Assembly (NCBI GenBank): GCA_037176705.1
Contig: CM073887.1
Span: 23,811,501 to 23,875,500 of the forward strand
Reading direction: 5' to 3'
Source: Molossus alvarezi
Taxonomy: Eukaryota; Chordata; Mammalia; Chiroptera; Molossidae
Length of the DNA stretch: 64,000 bases
Shown here: positions 11,751-24,640 of the stretch, piece after piece
Numbering within the stretch: position 1 is the stretch's first letter
Layout: the number at the start of each line of letters is the position of its first letter
Notes under the pieces: generated by a model
The model's input: only the letters and a program-made list of their open reading frames with translations
The model's database searches: none
Told to the model about the DNA's origin: nothing
Translations under genes and position numbers: made by a program

Positions 11751-11957
11751 GCCCAGCTGGTGTGGCTCCATGGTTGAGCATCTATCTACCCATGCACCAA
11801 GAGGCTGCAGGTTCAATTCCCAGTCAGGGCACATGCCAGGGTTGCTGGTTCAATCCCCTGGTAGGGGGTATGCAGGAGGCAGCCAATCAATGTTCCTCTC
11901 TCATCAATGTTTCTATTTCTTTCTCCCTCTCCTTTCCTTTCTCTCTAAAAATCAATT
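11751..11957 (+). mobile_element. Ves-related SINE, older class
   Basis: Begins GCCCAGCTGGTGTGGCTCCA and has GGTTCAATTCCCAGTCAGGG, a second CAATCCCCTGGTAGGGGG block and a TCTCTCTAAAAATCAAT end. It lacks the ATGGAAAAATATCCTC...GGTGAGG tail of the younger class. An AT microsatellite follows. Confidence 0.88.
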
Positions 11958-12008
11958 TATATATATATATTTATATATATTTTATATGTATATGTATAAT
12001 ATATAAAT
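11957..12008. repeat. AT-rich microsatellite
   Basis: Runs of TA with TTTATATG interruptions, grown at the tail of the preceding SINE. Confidence 0.8.
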
Positions 12009-12754
12009 ATGTCTTCTCATCTCAAGCATCTTACAAACATACCAGAAGAATTCAAAATGAGAAAGGATACTTTAACCAAGTCTATGGACTTATTTCACTT
12101 ATTTAAAAACACTGATTAAGAAGTTATTCCATATTGATGTTGGGCCAAGAAGGAGTATGAATCACACCAGATCCTTGCTTTACAAAGTGTACATCATAGT
12201 GATTTTTAATCAATTCTTCACTTATTTTGGAGTAGTTTGCCTGCTCTTTAAGTATTCAAGTGTTAGAAGTAGCTGTCAAATGAGTAGGGAAGAAGCTAGT
12301 AGTCAAGCCCCCACTACATTAAAAAAGGATTCTAACTATCCATTTTAAATAAATCAATTTACATTTAAAGCAATTACCATATATATAATTTAACAAACTG
12401 CATTCCTTATTTCAAAAGAATCAAGCACTATGCTTACATGATTCCCCCACCTTTTCAGGACATTCCAAAAGACTGTGAAGACTTGGCAAATTAAATCTGA
12501 ATACAAAGAAATATTGCTGGAAATATGTGGGTCAAGGTAGGCTTTGTCATAATTTTGCCTGTCATGGAAATATTTCCAAAATAACTGTTAATCGGAAAAG
12601 GTATCTGACCTATAGTAGTCTTTTATTTCCAGTGAACTATGAGACTAATGGTTAGCAGCACTTTGAGATCTTGGCAAAACTATTATAATAAAAGTATTTT
12701 ATTTGTAAGTTAATTTTCTTTACTAAAATATTCTTTAACGTTTTAGTATATAAT

Positions 12755-12802
12755 TAAAAATATGTATATATACACATACATATATATACATATATATAAA
12801 TA
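12755..12802. repeat. TA/TACA microsatellite
   Basis: Alternating TATATACA units in otherwise unremarkable AT-rich intron; no repeat recognised in the flanking 12010-13375. Confidence 0.8.
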
Positions 12803-13388
12803 CTCAAGGACTCCAAATGTTTAAAAATTAACTTTGAAAGCTTGTCACATTTGATATATGACTCTAGAAGGTTCTTTCCATAGGAAGAACATCATGGGTT
12901 TCCAGCAGCTGATTGAAGGCATGGTATGAGTGACAGCATGACTACTACTAAACAAATGTGCGTTACAATGTAACCAAGAAGTGCTCTGCACATACAGTTG
13001 GTCTGTTGGGAAGTAAAACATGGTAATTTGAGAAAGTTTTTAAAAAACTAAATCTTAAGTTTTTTACTGAGTCGATGAATATTCAAACTTCTACAAAAAC
13101 AAACAAAGCCTATGAGGAATAGCTTATTTAACTCTACCAAAGACTGTAAGTCAAAGCTAGCATAAAGGTGTTGAACTTTAGAATATTCTTAAAATTGTGA
13201 TATTTTGTTAGTCTTTGGGATAAACACACACAAAACTCTTGTTTTCAAGCCTTTCCTTTAAAGTTATTCTATCAAGAGACAAAATAACATATTGAAAACA
13301 TAAAATATTTTTCAAGAGATGTTAAATAAAGACATGTTAGTCATCATAATAAAAATGTAAGCAGCAAAGATTATAATAAAATGGTATT

Positions 13389-13616
13389 GCCCTGGCCAGT
13401 GAGGCTCGGTGGGTTGGACAATGTCTTACCCACCAAAAGGTTGCCAGTTCCATTTCAGTCAGGGCACATGCCTGGGTTGTGGGCTCAATTCCCAGTAGAG
13501 GGTGTGCAGGAGGCAGCCTAGGAATATTTCACTCTCACATAGCTGTTTCTCTCTCCCTCTCTCTCTAAAAAAACAAAAATCAATAAAACTATTAGAAAAA
13601 AATAAAAATAATAAAA
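13389..13616 (+). mobile_element. Ves-related SINE, older class
   Basis: Head GCCCTGGCCAGTGAGGCTCG, the CAGTCAGGGCACATGCCTGG block, CT-rich stretch and A-rich tail. Flanked by the duplication AAATGGTATT at 13379-13388 and 13619-13628. Confidence 0.9.
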
Positions 13617-14147
13617 TTAAATGGTATTTTCTAAGATAGTTTTACCTAACTAGCTTTTATTAAACAATTACAATAAACAGATTTTGTTAGACCAAGAAAC
13701 AATTTACTCCCCACCAATTCATTTATTTCAAAAAATTTAACTCTATATATTCACTGTATTTGTTTATAGAAAGGAAAAGGAAATTATTAGAGAAAAAATT
13801 ATGGTGAGCCTCTAACCCCAACTTGTACCAAATTATTATCAGTCTCATCCATATGAATCCTATGAGTCATATAATGGTTGTCTATTTTCTAAACAATAAA
13901 ACAAAAGGGGGGAAAAAAACAGTGATTCAAACATTTTATTTTTACAGAGCTAGATCCATCACGTTCAAGAAATATGTAGCCAGGGTTACTAAAAACCAAG
14001 TAAAAACTAAGTAAAAAAAGGATGTGAAATTGAGCACGCTGTAGTCTCTATCCTCAAAGAACTTCCAATTCAGGGGGAAGAACAGATAAGTCAATAAAAA
14101 AAATGACAAATCAATATAATTGATAAATGAAACTGCTTAATTTTTTA

Positions 14148-14371
14148 AAAAATCCTCACCCAAGGATAGAGTGGGAGGGAGGGGGGAGAGAGCGAGAGAA
14201 AAACATTGATGTGAGAGAGATACACTGATTGGTTGCCTCCCGCATGACCCTGACCAGGGCTGGAGATCACACCTGCAACAGAGCTAGCTACGTGCCCTTG
14301 ACTGGGAATAGAACCCATGACTCTTTTGGTCCTCAGGCCAAAGCTCTCACCGCTGAGCTAAACTGGACAGC
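14148..14371 (-). mobile_element. Ves SINE, full-length class
   Basis: Reverse copy with AATCCTCACCCAAGGA tail complement, GGGAGGGAGG tract and GAGCTAAACTGGACAG head complement. Flanking duplication is AACTGCTTAATTTTT versus AATTGCTCAATTTTT. Confidence 0.92.
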
Positions 14372-14574
14372 ACAAAATTGCTCAATTTTTATGACAATGC
14401 ATAGAGCTAGAAAGAACAAGAGATAAATATTTTCAGGAAATGCATATGGCAATATTTTAAATCAAAAGAATAAAGGAAAAATAAATACTAGATTTTTATC
14501 TGACTTGGGTGCTCCTTCAGTATGTACTATTAAAAATACTACTATTTAAGTCTGTTAAACAACTAAAGAAAACT

Positions 14575-14778
14575 TACTGTATGACACGTACTCTTCTATG
14601 TGCTCTAATTACATTAACTCATCAACAGTGTATTATATTATATTAACTCACTGAAACCCTGTGAAGCAGGTACTATCATCATTCCCCCTTTACAGATGAG
14701 GAAACAGGCACAGAGAGTTTAAGTCTCTAAGGTCACATAACAATTAAGTAAGGGAGCTAGGGTTTGAACTCTGGCAGA
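14575..14778 (-). repeat. MIR SINE
   Basis: Well-preserved reversed MIR core: TTTACAGATGAGGAAACAGG, the CACAGAGAGTTTAAGT block, then GTTTGAACTCTGGC. The upstream part has the ATTAACTCA...CCCTGTGA order. Confidence 0.8.
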
Positions 14779-15789
14779 TCTTTGTCTCTAGTTTACAGAA
14801 AATGAAATAGGATTTTCTACATACATAGCAAGAAGTACTAGTGGTAAAGAAATCTCCAAGATGTTTCCCGAGATATTTCAATGTGCAAATATGTGATATG
14901 TGGATGAAATATAATTCAGGGTCACAGCAGACACAAAGAAAGAAGAGACAAACTAGGCAGCTAACTGTGTACTCTGGCACACTTCTGGGAATTTACCAAG
15001 AACAACTTGACAAAGAATGAATACACTACTGCGAATACTTTCTTGGTGAAGAATTGATCCCATCATCTTTGACATTAAGTGATCAGTAAGCACAGTGAAC
15101 GATGTTCACACTATACGTGTTTTTACTTCCTTTTCCTAATCTCCCTAAGAACTTCTATATCCAATCTTTACTTCTTCATGCGCTATGCTTTATTTCTCTA
15201 AAACATAAAATGACGAAAAAATGATAACAGAATACACCAAAATAACTCCATTGAAAATCCTTTAGAATGAACTATTATGTCTTTCACCCTAACCAAAATG
15301 ATTGGAACACTACAGAAAGCTGAAAGAAGTTATATGCATCATAACATTTACTCAAGAAACTGTTTCAAATGCTCCTTTATTGGTTACTTATCAGGGAATT
15401 ATGACTTTCACTTGATTTTGAATTTTTTACTTTAGTAGACAGCCTAAAAAGACTTGACTTATTAACCAAGTAGTATGTGTATGTATATATGTATGCATGT
15501 GCGTGTGTATGAGTGCATACAGAACACACTCTTGAATATGTAGCTATCACTTGACCCTGTTTCTTAATTTCACCACATATGACCTTTTCTAAGAGCCAAT
15601 CCATCTTCAATACGTGTAGATTTGATCCATGTGTGGTATTACTTCCTAGCAGTCAACATCAGTGTTGACACATGCCTATCTCTGTGATTCTATCCTACAC
15701 TTTGTTTCAACTACCTCTAATCACCTTTATTCTACCTAGAATACATAATCATAACAAATAAAGATTTATATGGTTACTTTAATCTCCCA

Positions 15790-16375
15790 CAGACATTCAT
15801 TCAACAACATTTATTTGGGTGCCTATTATACATAAGCTAAAGCAAAAGTATGATCTCAGCTTTATGGCTGGAGTATAGTAGGAGAGAAAGATAATGAAAC
15901 AAAACAAAGCAAAACTGAAACTGTGGTAAATGCTATAGTGTTAGAAAGGGGACAATGTTAAAGTGCTGACTTAGTCTGCAGGTTCAGAAGCCTCTCTTCT
16001 CTAAAGAAACAGCTAAGTTGTGTTATAGTGGAGGAAGGGCACCACTATAGCGCAGTGCTAGAATAAAAGTACTCTGACAGGTATAAGACAAGCCTAGAGA
16101 AGCAGGCAAGGGACAGATTGCACAAGACCTCATTAGGGATTCGGTCTTTACCACAAGAGAAATGCAAAGCTAATGCAGGATGTTAGTCAAGGGAAGGACA
16201 AGATCAGATAAACCTCTTGAAAAATCATTCTGAATGTAATGTTAAAAACAGAATGGAAGTGAGAGTGGATGTGGAGCAACTATGTGAGAAGTTATTCCAC
16301 CAAACCAGGTAATGTTGGCCTGGACTAGCAAGGTGCAACAGAGATGGACAGAAATGAACAGTTAAGAGATGTTTA
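15790..16375 (-). repeat. L2 LINE, left part
   Basis: Begins with the reversed L2 3' end (CATTCATTCAACAACATTTA then GGTGCCTATTATACAT) and continues through a reversed L2 body (GGCCTGGACTAGCAAGGTGC near 16318). A short Ves copy splits it from the right part. Confidence 0.65.
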
Positions 16376-16470
16376 AGCCCTGGCCAGTTTGGCTCAGCGG
16401 CTGAGCGTTGGCCTGCAGACCAGAGAGTCCCGGGTTCAGTTCCTGCTAGGGGCACGTACCACAAAAAAAA
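16376..16470 (+). mobile_element. Short tRNA-only Ves SINE
   Basis: Carries only the tRNA-like head through GGGGCACGTACC followed directly by an A-run, about 95 bp. It has a perfect 11-bp duplication AGAGATGTTTA at 16365-16375 and 16471-16481, proving that the short form itself was inserted. The target is an L2 copy. Confidence 0.93.
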
Positions 16471-16481
16471 AGAGATGTTTA

Positions 16482-16800
16482 AAACATAAAACTGATAGAT
16501 CTGGTGACAGATGGGTTATGGGAAGTAAAGGCGAGGGAGTCTGTAAAAGATGGCAGACACAGGTTTTCTTATGCAATGGCACAGAAGATGGCAGAGGGTA
16601 CTGGGCAAGCCAGCACTTGTGCCTGCTTCTTGGGGTAGGGAGGGTCACAAATCCAATTTCTGGTCATATTTGGTTAGAGGTGTCTTTGAGACATCCAGGT
16701 GAGGAAGTCACACTCCAACTAGCTCTGGTGCTCAGAAGAAAGGTCTGAGTTGGAGCTGAAACATGGGAGTCACCTGTGTACAAGCCAGTTCCAGTTTCCT
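16482..16800 (-). repeat. L2 LINE, right part
   Basis: Continues the interrupted L2 copy; GGTGTCTTTGAGACATCCAG at 16679-16698 and TGGAGCTGAAACATGGGAGT follow the reversed L2 order. Confidence 0.6.
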
Positions 16801-16826
16801 TCACAGAACCTCTCCTCCCCATTCTT

Positions 16827-16908
16827 TATTATTTTTTTAATCTTCACCACAGGATATTTTTACATTTATCTTCAGACAGAGTGGGAAGGGGAGGGGGACA
16901 GGGGGGGG

Positions 16909-16959
<51 letters not shown>

Positions 16960-17096
16960 TGATTGGTTGCCACCCGCACGACCCCAGTCGGGTCCAGGAT
17001 GAACCGCAACCGAGGTATGTGCCCTTAGCAGAATCAAACCCAGGACTCATTGGTCCGCAGGCCGATGCTCTAACTGCTCAGCCAAACCAGCCAGGG
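16827..17096 (-). mobile_element. Ves SINE with expanded GA tract
   Basis: Reverse copy with CAGCCAGGG head complement. Flanked by the duplication CCTCCCCATTCTT at 16814-16826 and 17097-17109. The purine tract has expanded to a G-run and about 20 GA units at 16902-16957. Confidence 0.95.
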
Positions 17097-17109
17097 CCTC
17101 CCCATTCTT

Positions 17110-19710
17110 AAGGTGTTCAGCACAGTGCTTGCACATTAGTGATATGACTATCTTCCCCATTACACTGAGTTCCACGGATGCAGTGACCACTTCTACTTTG
17201 ATTGTTGTCATACCTCAGCTCCTCATGTAGTTCCTGCACATATCAGGGTATCAATAAATAACATTTATGAGATAATTAGCAATGTAAGACATACTCTAAT
17301 CAACAATGACAGAACTACAGAAATAATAACTGAAATATTTTCAGCATAATTTCAAAGATTCATTGTTTTCAGAGTAAGATAAGGTAATGTGGGTAGGAAA
17401 TGCAGAAAAATACATTTTATGTATTTCTCATTTAGTATTAATGTATTATATATAGTATTATTTAAAATATTTTATATATTTATATGTATCTTTTTCTTTA
17501 GGGAAAAGTAATAAAATTTTCTAGATATCATCTGTTACACAATTCTAGTATAAATTAAATTGGACAAAAACACAGTTTGATATGCCATGAAAATGCAATT
17601 ATCTTTGTTATTAAAAGACAACCTCATTGAGGACTTCCTGTACCTTTAAAAATGCCCAACAGAATATAAACTTTTACTGTGAAAAGAAATACAGTTTTAA
17701 CAACAACAAAGTACACCATTTCCCACAGATCTTAAAGTAGTATTTTATGTATTTGCAGGTATTAACCTGAAAGGTAGCATTTTTGCACCTCCATTTTACT
17801 GACAACAAAGTTTTTGAGAGTTACCAAAAGCATTATAACTAATTTCAGCTAAACAAAAACACCTTTGGCAATATACATTTTAATCTCTATGAACAGAATA
17901 ACAGGCCGAGTTCCATTTCCATTAAAATTAAATTGAATACTGCATATCTTACATATAATTGCCTAGCTTTATGCTACTTTGCCTGCTTTTTATCACCATA
18001 TACCATTGAGACAGAATGTACCAAGAAACACTACACTTAATGAAAAGGGTCAAAGGGTTAAGATCCCACTGAAATACCTTTTGAAAAAATATTAATAGTT
18101 ATTTCATTTACTACATAAATTTTGGTTTGGGAAATATGAAAAATATTCAAGTAATAATTTCAACAACAGATACACTTCGTATACACCATTCACTTCTAAC
18201 TTCGAATACAGAGAGATCATATGTATCTAAATCTTCCAAGCAGTCGACACTATACACACGAGTTTCAAAATCCTCTTTGGCTTCCAACTTCTAATAAATA
18301 TTCTAATATCATATATCCAAACTGAAGAATGTTATTACATTGCTAAAAGCATATACATTTTTGTATATAAACACAGTCCGGAAATTTTAAATAAATATAT
18401 TGAAGACTACAAAAGACAGCGCATGATTATGAAAGATGCAAGCTAACATAATGGAGGTTTTTAAAATTATATTCAAGAGAAACAAAATATACTAAAATAA
18501 AAAAGGAAAACCAGATAAATATTTGGAAGAGGTGGTTGGTCATTTATTACTTTTCTGCATTAGAGTTAATTAATATTCTACAAAGGTCTACAAAAGGCTG
18601 AACAACCTCTCAAGCTCTGAATTCATGGCACTGACCTTAGACTTTCTCAGAATGATTTTTAGTGCACTGTTATTAGTAAAACCTGTTCAAACACATGCCC
18701 CATCTGCCAGCACCCCATCTGCAAGAGAGCTTCTTATTCTTGCAGACAGTACAACTTCTGCCTGTTTCCTTCTCTTCTCTACATACCAGCTGTATGGTAA
18801 TGAGTATGAGCAGCTGAAAATACTGCATGATAACAAAGCTAATATGAACACAGCAGAACAACACTTCCCCTCAATGAAGCACTTGCAGCATGAACATAGC
18901 AGATAAGCTAATAAACAGAGGTCGGGGCGGGGGGTGTATTGGGGGGTGCTTGTACGTATGTTAAATATGGGGTTTCCACATAATTAAAAATAAAAAGCAA
19001 GAGCAGCACGGGGTACAAAAATAAATCTAAATTTCTAAGTACTTTTGTTAAGACTTGTGAATAAATTCTTTAAGTGTTTCTAAAGTCTCAATTCTGATAT
19101 AGTGATGATGATATACCCAGTACCCTTTTGACAAGCTAGTTTTCAAAGATGTTAACAAGTATGTTCCATTTCCCAAGTAACTGACTTGGGGCCTTTAGGG
19201 AAAGAAATGGAGTCAGAACTTAAAATCATAATGGGAACTATTTGTTAGACATTTTAGCAGCTAACATAATGTGTGAATCAATAAATTCTATGTTATAAAT
19301 TCTTACACAGCAATTCAAATTTTTTTAATTGAATGGTATTTGAAGCCAGCAAATTTATTCTGAACATCTGAGAAACTCCAAACAAAACACTAAGATGGCC
19401 CATGTTACCTTCTTAATTGAGAAAGACATAATGGGGCTGATTTTTTCATTTATGATAGTCACAATGCATGAATCTACATAATGTAAGTAGAATAAAATTA
19501 CATTCCTTTTTATGTGCAGTATCTTTCCATTCAGAGATTAACAGTCACTCAGAAACCAGTTTAAGAAACATGATTATTCGAAATTGATGCTGTGCATTTT
19601 TCCACAATTTGAAGAAACTAAACATGAAAAAAATATTGAAAATACTAATTGTAAGTAAAAGAAATAAGTACCAATATATCATAAGAATTATAATTTTTAC
19701 CAACATATCT
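17110..19710. other. Mostly repeat-poor intronic stretch
   Basis: Some L2-like text may lie at 17150-17275. An uninterrupted 93-codon frame at 18625-18906 with a polyadenylation-like signal after it is described in findings. No gene is claimed. Confidence 0.5.
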
Positions 19711-19729
19711 TTAAAAAAGTCTTATGTGG

Positions 19730-19903
19730 CCCTGGCTGGTATGGCTTAGCGATTAGAGTGTTGGCCCTGGGACCAAAGAGTCGCGGGTTCGATTCTGGTC
19801 AAGGCCACGTACCTCGGTCGCGTTCGTCCCTGGCCCTAGTTGGGTCATGGGGGAGGGCAACTAGTTGATGTGTCTCTCTCACATCGATGTCTCTCTCACA
19901 TCG

Positions 19904-19940
<37 letters not shown>

Positions 19941-20006
19941 CCACCCTTTTCTCCCTCCCACTCTATCTGATGATAAATGTAAAAATATACTCAGGTGAGG
20001 ATTAAG
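19730..20006 (+). mobile_element. Ves SINE, full-length class
   Basis: Full head, a TCTCTCACATCGATG segment present twice in tandem, a CT microsatellite and ACTCAGGTGAGGATT tail. Perfect 17-bp duplication AAAAAAGTCTTATGTGG at 19713-19729 and 20007-20023. Confidence 0.96.
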
Positions 20007-20049
20007 AAAAAAGTCTTATGTGGATTTCAAAACAGACATTAATGTGTTC

Positions 20050-20225
20050 TTATTACATAACCATAGTTTCTATAGGTTATTTCATTTCATCCTTACAACA
20101 ACCCTATGAAGGAGAAACTATTATCTCCATTTCACAGATGAAGCTAAATAAGTGGTGGAGCTAAGAACTTAACCCGGGTCTAACTGCTTCTATCACTCAT
20201 GCTCTTAAGCACTCTGCTTCTGATA
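20050..20225 (-). repeat. MIR SINE fragment
   Basis: Reversed MIR order: CATCCTTACAACAACCCTAT, TCCATTTCACAGATGAAG, then GGAGCTAAGAACTTAACCC. Confidence 0.65.
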
Positions 20226-20229
20226 TAAA

Positions 20230-23200
20230 CTCCAGCAGAGCAAGGATTTGGGTCTGTTTCTTCAGTTGTACTCCAAATACCTAAAGCCAGTCTTTATTTT
20301 TTCCCATCATCTTTTATCCCTTCTATGCTTCTTCCACCTCCACGCTTCTCTCTCCAATCCCCCCAGTCACCATACTGTAGTCCATGCCCATGAGTTCTCT
20401 CTTTTCTTTTTTGCTCCATCCACCCACCCCCCCACAATCTCCCTCCCAGGTATCTGCCTGCTCTCTATCTATGAGTCTCTCTCTATTTCGCCATTCTTGA
20501 CTCTTAGGAGTTGTCGAAGAGACTATAACTACTCAGTTGTTTTCTTTTTAGTGTAAATCACTTAAAGTGAAAAAAAAAATCAATAAATTTTGTAATAGCT
20601 CTAATTGCTTTGATATTTAAAATATTTACTGATTAAAGAATCTTTAGACTGCTCAGTAACCTAAGCTTTGTTCACTTGTTAGTTTGAAAAAATTAAGACT
20701 TTATTTTTAAAAATTCACATAATTAAACATTCATTTTGAAAGGCTGGTACAGAATGAATAAGGACAAAATTGCACTAATTTTAGTATTTTGCATATTTTC
20801 ACTAATTCACTTGTCCTCATTTTTACTGTTTAAATATAAAAACACATTTTTCCTGTTGACTAGTTTAACATATTCCTTGACTTCAAATGTAAATCAAGGC
20901 CACAAGCTTCTATAATATGAAATCTTTTATATAATATGTATATAAGAGAATAAAAGAATAGTTCCAACTTAACAGTGCCAATTATCCTTTAAAAAAACAT
21001 ACAGTTGCATTTTCTCAAAGAGCAAATTTTTAACACTTATGGATTAAAAAAAAATTTCAGATGAGATTTACAAAAACAGTACTATACTGCCCCTACATGT
21101 TCAAACTCATAGTAACGACATTTTAAAATCTAAAGAGATAATGCAGAGATTTCTGTGGATTACTGAAAGGCTGTTTAAGCTTAAATTGTTCCCAAGTGAA
21201 GTATATGAAATCACCCACACATAAAAATGTAATTAATATAGTAATAACCCATAAGTTTCAATTTTCACTTTCAATATAGCAAGGAGAAAAAAAATTAAGA
21301 GAATTTCATCCAACATTATCATATATTTTTTCCTCTCAAAACAGATTTCCTCATCATTACATGAAGATGCATAAAATAAACATAAACAAATGGCTAATTC
21401 TTTTTTGGGTTAACATTAATGTATAATGTTTGAGAAATACTGTTATTTGTTTCCCCTCTAGACCTAAATAAGTGTCAATAAAGTTTACAAGTATATACAT
21501 AAACACATATATAGACACTATGAAAGTCATAAGAGAAGCCTTTATTTAACTAATATCAGATTTACCTAAAAACTTTTATTCTTTATTTTACCTTTCACAT
21601 TTTAGGAATAAAACACGATATGCAAATAAAGAGGTGTGCTGCATCAACAGGTACTTGCAGGAGGAAAGAAATGAATTGTAACTTCTGACATCTAGCGTGT
21701 CATTGGCTTTACCACAAATGGTAGTCCTACTGCTATTACTTCTACAGTAAAATTTACATATTAAAAACCTTACATTAGATTCATCATTTATAATTACCAT
21801 AAATTATATCTATCATTATTTAACTGGTTTATATGTGAGACACACATTACTTTATACAAGTTTCCACAAGTCAGGGATAGGGCCAAGAACTTCAATTGTG
21901 ATTCAGGAATAAACCGGAAAGAAATCACAATGGTGAGCATGATGGGATATTAAAAATTGAAGTTTCCTTGCAAGAACATAAAAAATAGAATAAGATGAAA
22001 TACTATTTAATCTTTCACAGCCTCCAAATAATATTCTCTACTGGATACTACCTAACAGTATTTGAAAGCCAGTAAATTATACATTTCATAATCCGCTCGC
22101 TACCAACATAATCCTATCAAGTCAGGGAAAGCATGTATCTGTGTATGTAAGTATCCATATATACATATGGAGAAACCATAAGACAAAGTATCATCTGTTG
22201 ATTTAGAAATGAAAAGTGTGTAATTGAATAAGGAGCCTGGTGACACACTGTACTGGAGCCGACCAAACACGCTGCCCATGCCTCTGCAGAATTCTCAGTC
22301 ACTAAAATGTTAAATTATATAAAAGGTAGGACTTTTTCTGCTTTGTTCAATAATGCAACTCAAGTACCTAAATCTGTGTCTGGCAATTAGTAGATACTTG
22401 TTGAATTAATTAATCAATGTTCCTCTGATTTTGACATGTGACCACAGAATGGGGACAATGAAATAATGCGGCCTCCTTTAGGGAAGGTCTCTGCCTTACT
22501 TGTCTGTTATGCTAGCAACACACACAGGGAATATGCCTAATATGTATTAGCAGAATTAAAATTAATTTAGTGGTGTTAGTTTTCCAAAGAAATACTGGGA
22601 CAAGTAAAAATGTGGTCAGAGTTTCTATCGCTCATTTTAAGTATAAGTATGCTAGCATGAGTTGTAGTTAATCACTGAAAAAAATAATATATAAACTCTG
22701 AACTGCTTTTATATTATATGGAGCTCCCTATAACTAGGTTAGTCAAATTTAGGTATTCCTTTATATATGCTTTACAGCACTTAAATATGCATGTACTTGG
22801 AGACTTAAGGCTTAGACTACTGACATTTCAAAGTGTATTCCATTTTTCGTGTGGGTAATGTCTGTGGAGTTATTTCCACAACTTTAGAGAAAACTGTGTT
22901 TCTGACTTTAGAACTTTTTTGATTAAAAAAAAATAATATGGTACATATACAGTATACTACAGAACATTCCCAGTACATTACACATTAATATTTTTACAGC
23001 AAAATATAAGAATATTCAACTAAATAATAAAAGTGATGTTCTTGTCCTAGGATCAGATTTGGCTAACTTTAAAAGGTTTTTTTTTTTTCTTGAGTTTTCA
23101 AGGCTTGTTGAATTTATGGTCTGCAGACATGTAACTGAATTTATTATTTCATATTTTTTTTTACCTTCCCAGGAGCTTAGTGCTGTTTCTTTTTAACGTA

Positions 23201-23600
23201 TTTTTCATCTGTCTCTCATACTGTAAGTCTTAATATTCAGTTAATTTCTGTAAAACATAACCTACAAATTTAAACAGACTTGCCCTGTGATGTTAAAATT
23301 ACTACAGACAAAAGGGATAACAACTCATAGCAGTTATTTCTATGATGCAGTTGTAGATTTATAAATCATGTTATAATTTGTTCTACATTCATATCTGACA
23401 ACTGAGGCACAACCTAATCACTATCTGATGACAAGAACAACTAGATAGCAATGTTATCAGTAATGAGATATTGAGGCCACTATAAATTGTGGGAGCAAGT
23501 GAGAATCCCATAATTAAAAGCACAGGATTATATGGCAAAAGTTAACCCTTAAAACATTTGGAAACTAAGGATCCGTTGACTCAAAAAATGCTTACCCAGG
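20230..23600. other. Repeat-poor intronic stretch
   Basis: CT-rich text at 20300-20480 and a small L2/MIR-like end near 22370-22415. Otherwise no recognisable gene or element. Confidence 0.5.
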
Positions 23601-23607
23601 TCAGCAT

Positions 23608-23792
23608 AGCAGTGTTTGTGATGCTGGAGCCAGACACCTGACTTAGAATCTCAGCTCCATCACTCATTACCTTTGGGCAAGCTATTTAACCTTCCTATGC
23701 CTCATATTTCTCATCTGTAAAATAGGTTATTCATAGGATTAAATGAGTTCATACATGTAAAATTCTTAGAATAGTGCCTCCCTTGCATCCCA
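23608..23792 (+). repeat. MIR SINE
   Basis: Forward MIR order: GATGCTGGAGCCAGAC, TTTGGGCAAGCTATTTAACC, CTCATCTGTAAAATAGG, then GGATTAAATGAGTTCATACA. Confidence 0.8.
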
Positions 23793-24093
23793 AGTTAGAA
23801 TATTCTATTACCTTATTTTATTGTCAACAAAACATTAGCCTTAACAGTTATTTTTCTATTCCCCTAAATTAGAATCCAAGCTCACTGTTATATTCAAAGG
23901 TTCTAGAAAAGTTCCCAACTAAGTGCTCGATATATATTTGGGGGCTGATATTAATATTAATAAATTTTATGTCAAGTCATAGGTGAATAATCTGCAGTAG
24001 TATAATTAACATGAAAAATCAAGATAGGAGCCCAAGTTCCTTCTGGCCATCATTTCTCTGATCATCTGCTTAGTGAACATCCTTCATGTTTTA

Positions 24094-24357
24094 TTTTTTA
24101 TTTATTTATTTTTTTATCCTCATCCGAGGACATTTTTCCATTTTTTGTACAGACAGAGTGGGAGGGAGAGAGAGGAAGAGAGAGAGAGAGAGGGAAACAT
24201 CGATGTGAAAGGGACACATCGAGTGGCTGCCACCCGCATGACCAACCAGGGCCGGGGACAAACTGCAACCGAGGTACGTGCCCTTAGCGGGAACCGAACC
24301 CGGGTCTCTCGGGACCGCAGGCAGACGCTCTAACCGCTGAGCCAAACCGGCCAGGGC
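24094..24357 (-). mobile_element. Ves SINE, full-length class
   Basis: Reverse copy ending CAAACCGGCCAGGGC. Perfect 17-bp duplication ACATCCTTCATGTTTTA at 24077-24093 and 24358-24374. Close to the family consensus, so probably young. Confidence 0.96.
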
Positions 24358-24374
24358 ACATCCTTCATGTTTTA

Positions 24375-24640
24375 ATCCGAAGTTACTGTTAAGCCTTTCC
24401 TGACCTATTTGCATTGAGACTTCGGTGACTTGCTCATGCTCCCACCAGTACTCTGTACATCGGCCCATTTAAGCAATTATCCTTTTGTACTGTAAGGGTT
24501 GATTTATGGTTTTACCACTAGACTATAAGAAGCTTAAAGGATTGTGACTTTTTTCACTTTTGAAAATGAGGATGAAGAATCATCACCTTTTTATTTATAA
24601 GCAATGCCTTCCACAGTGCAGAGAATAAGACTGCAAGAAA
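24375..24640 (+). repeat. L2 LINE 3' fragment
   Basis: Order AAGCCTTTCCTGACC ... CACTAGACTATAAGAAGCTT ... GATTGTGACT follows the L2 3' end. A Ves copy is inserted at its left edge. Confidence 0.6.

Noticed and set aside
24106..24468. SINE-internal open frames (LAQRLERLPAV...GSVPAKGTYLGC types), here and at 6342, 38347, 40361, 41884, 43279, 45429 and 60764
   Set aside because: All are translations of the Ves tRNA-like head and body, repeated in many copies; no evidence of coding.
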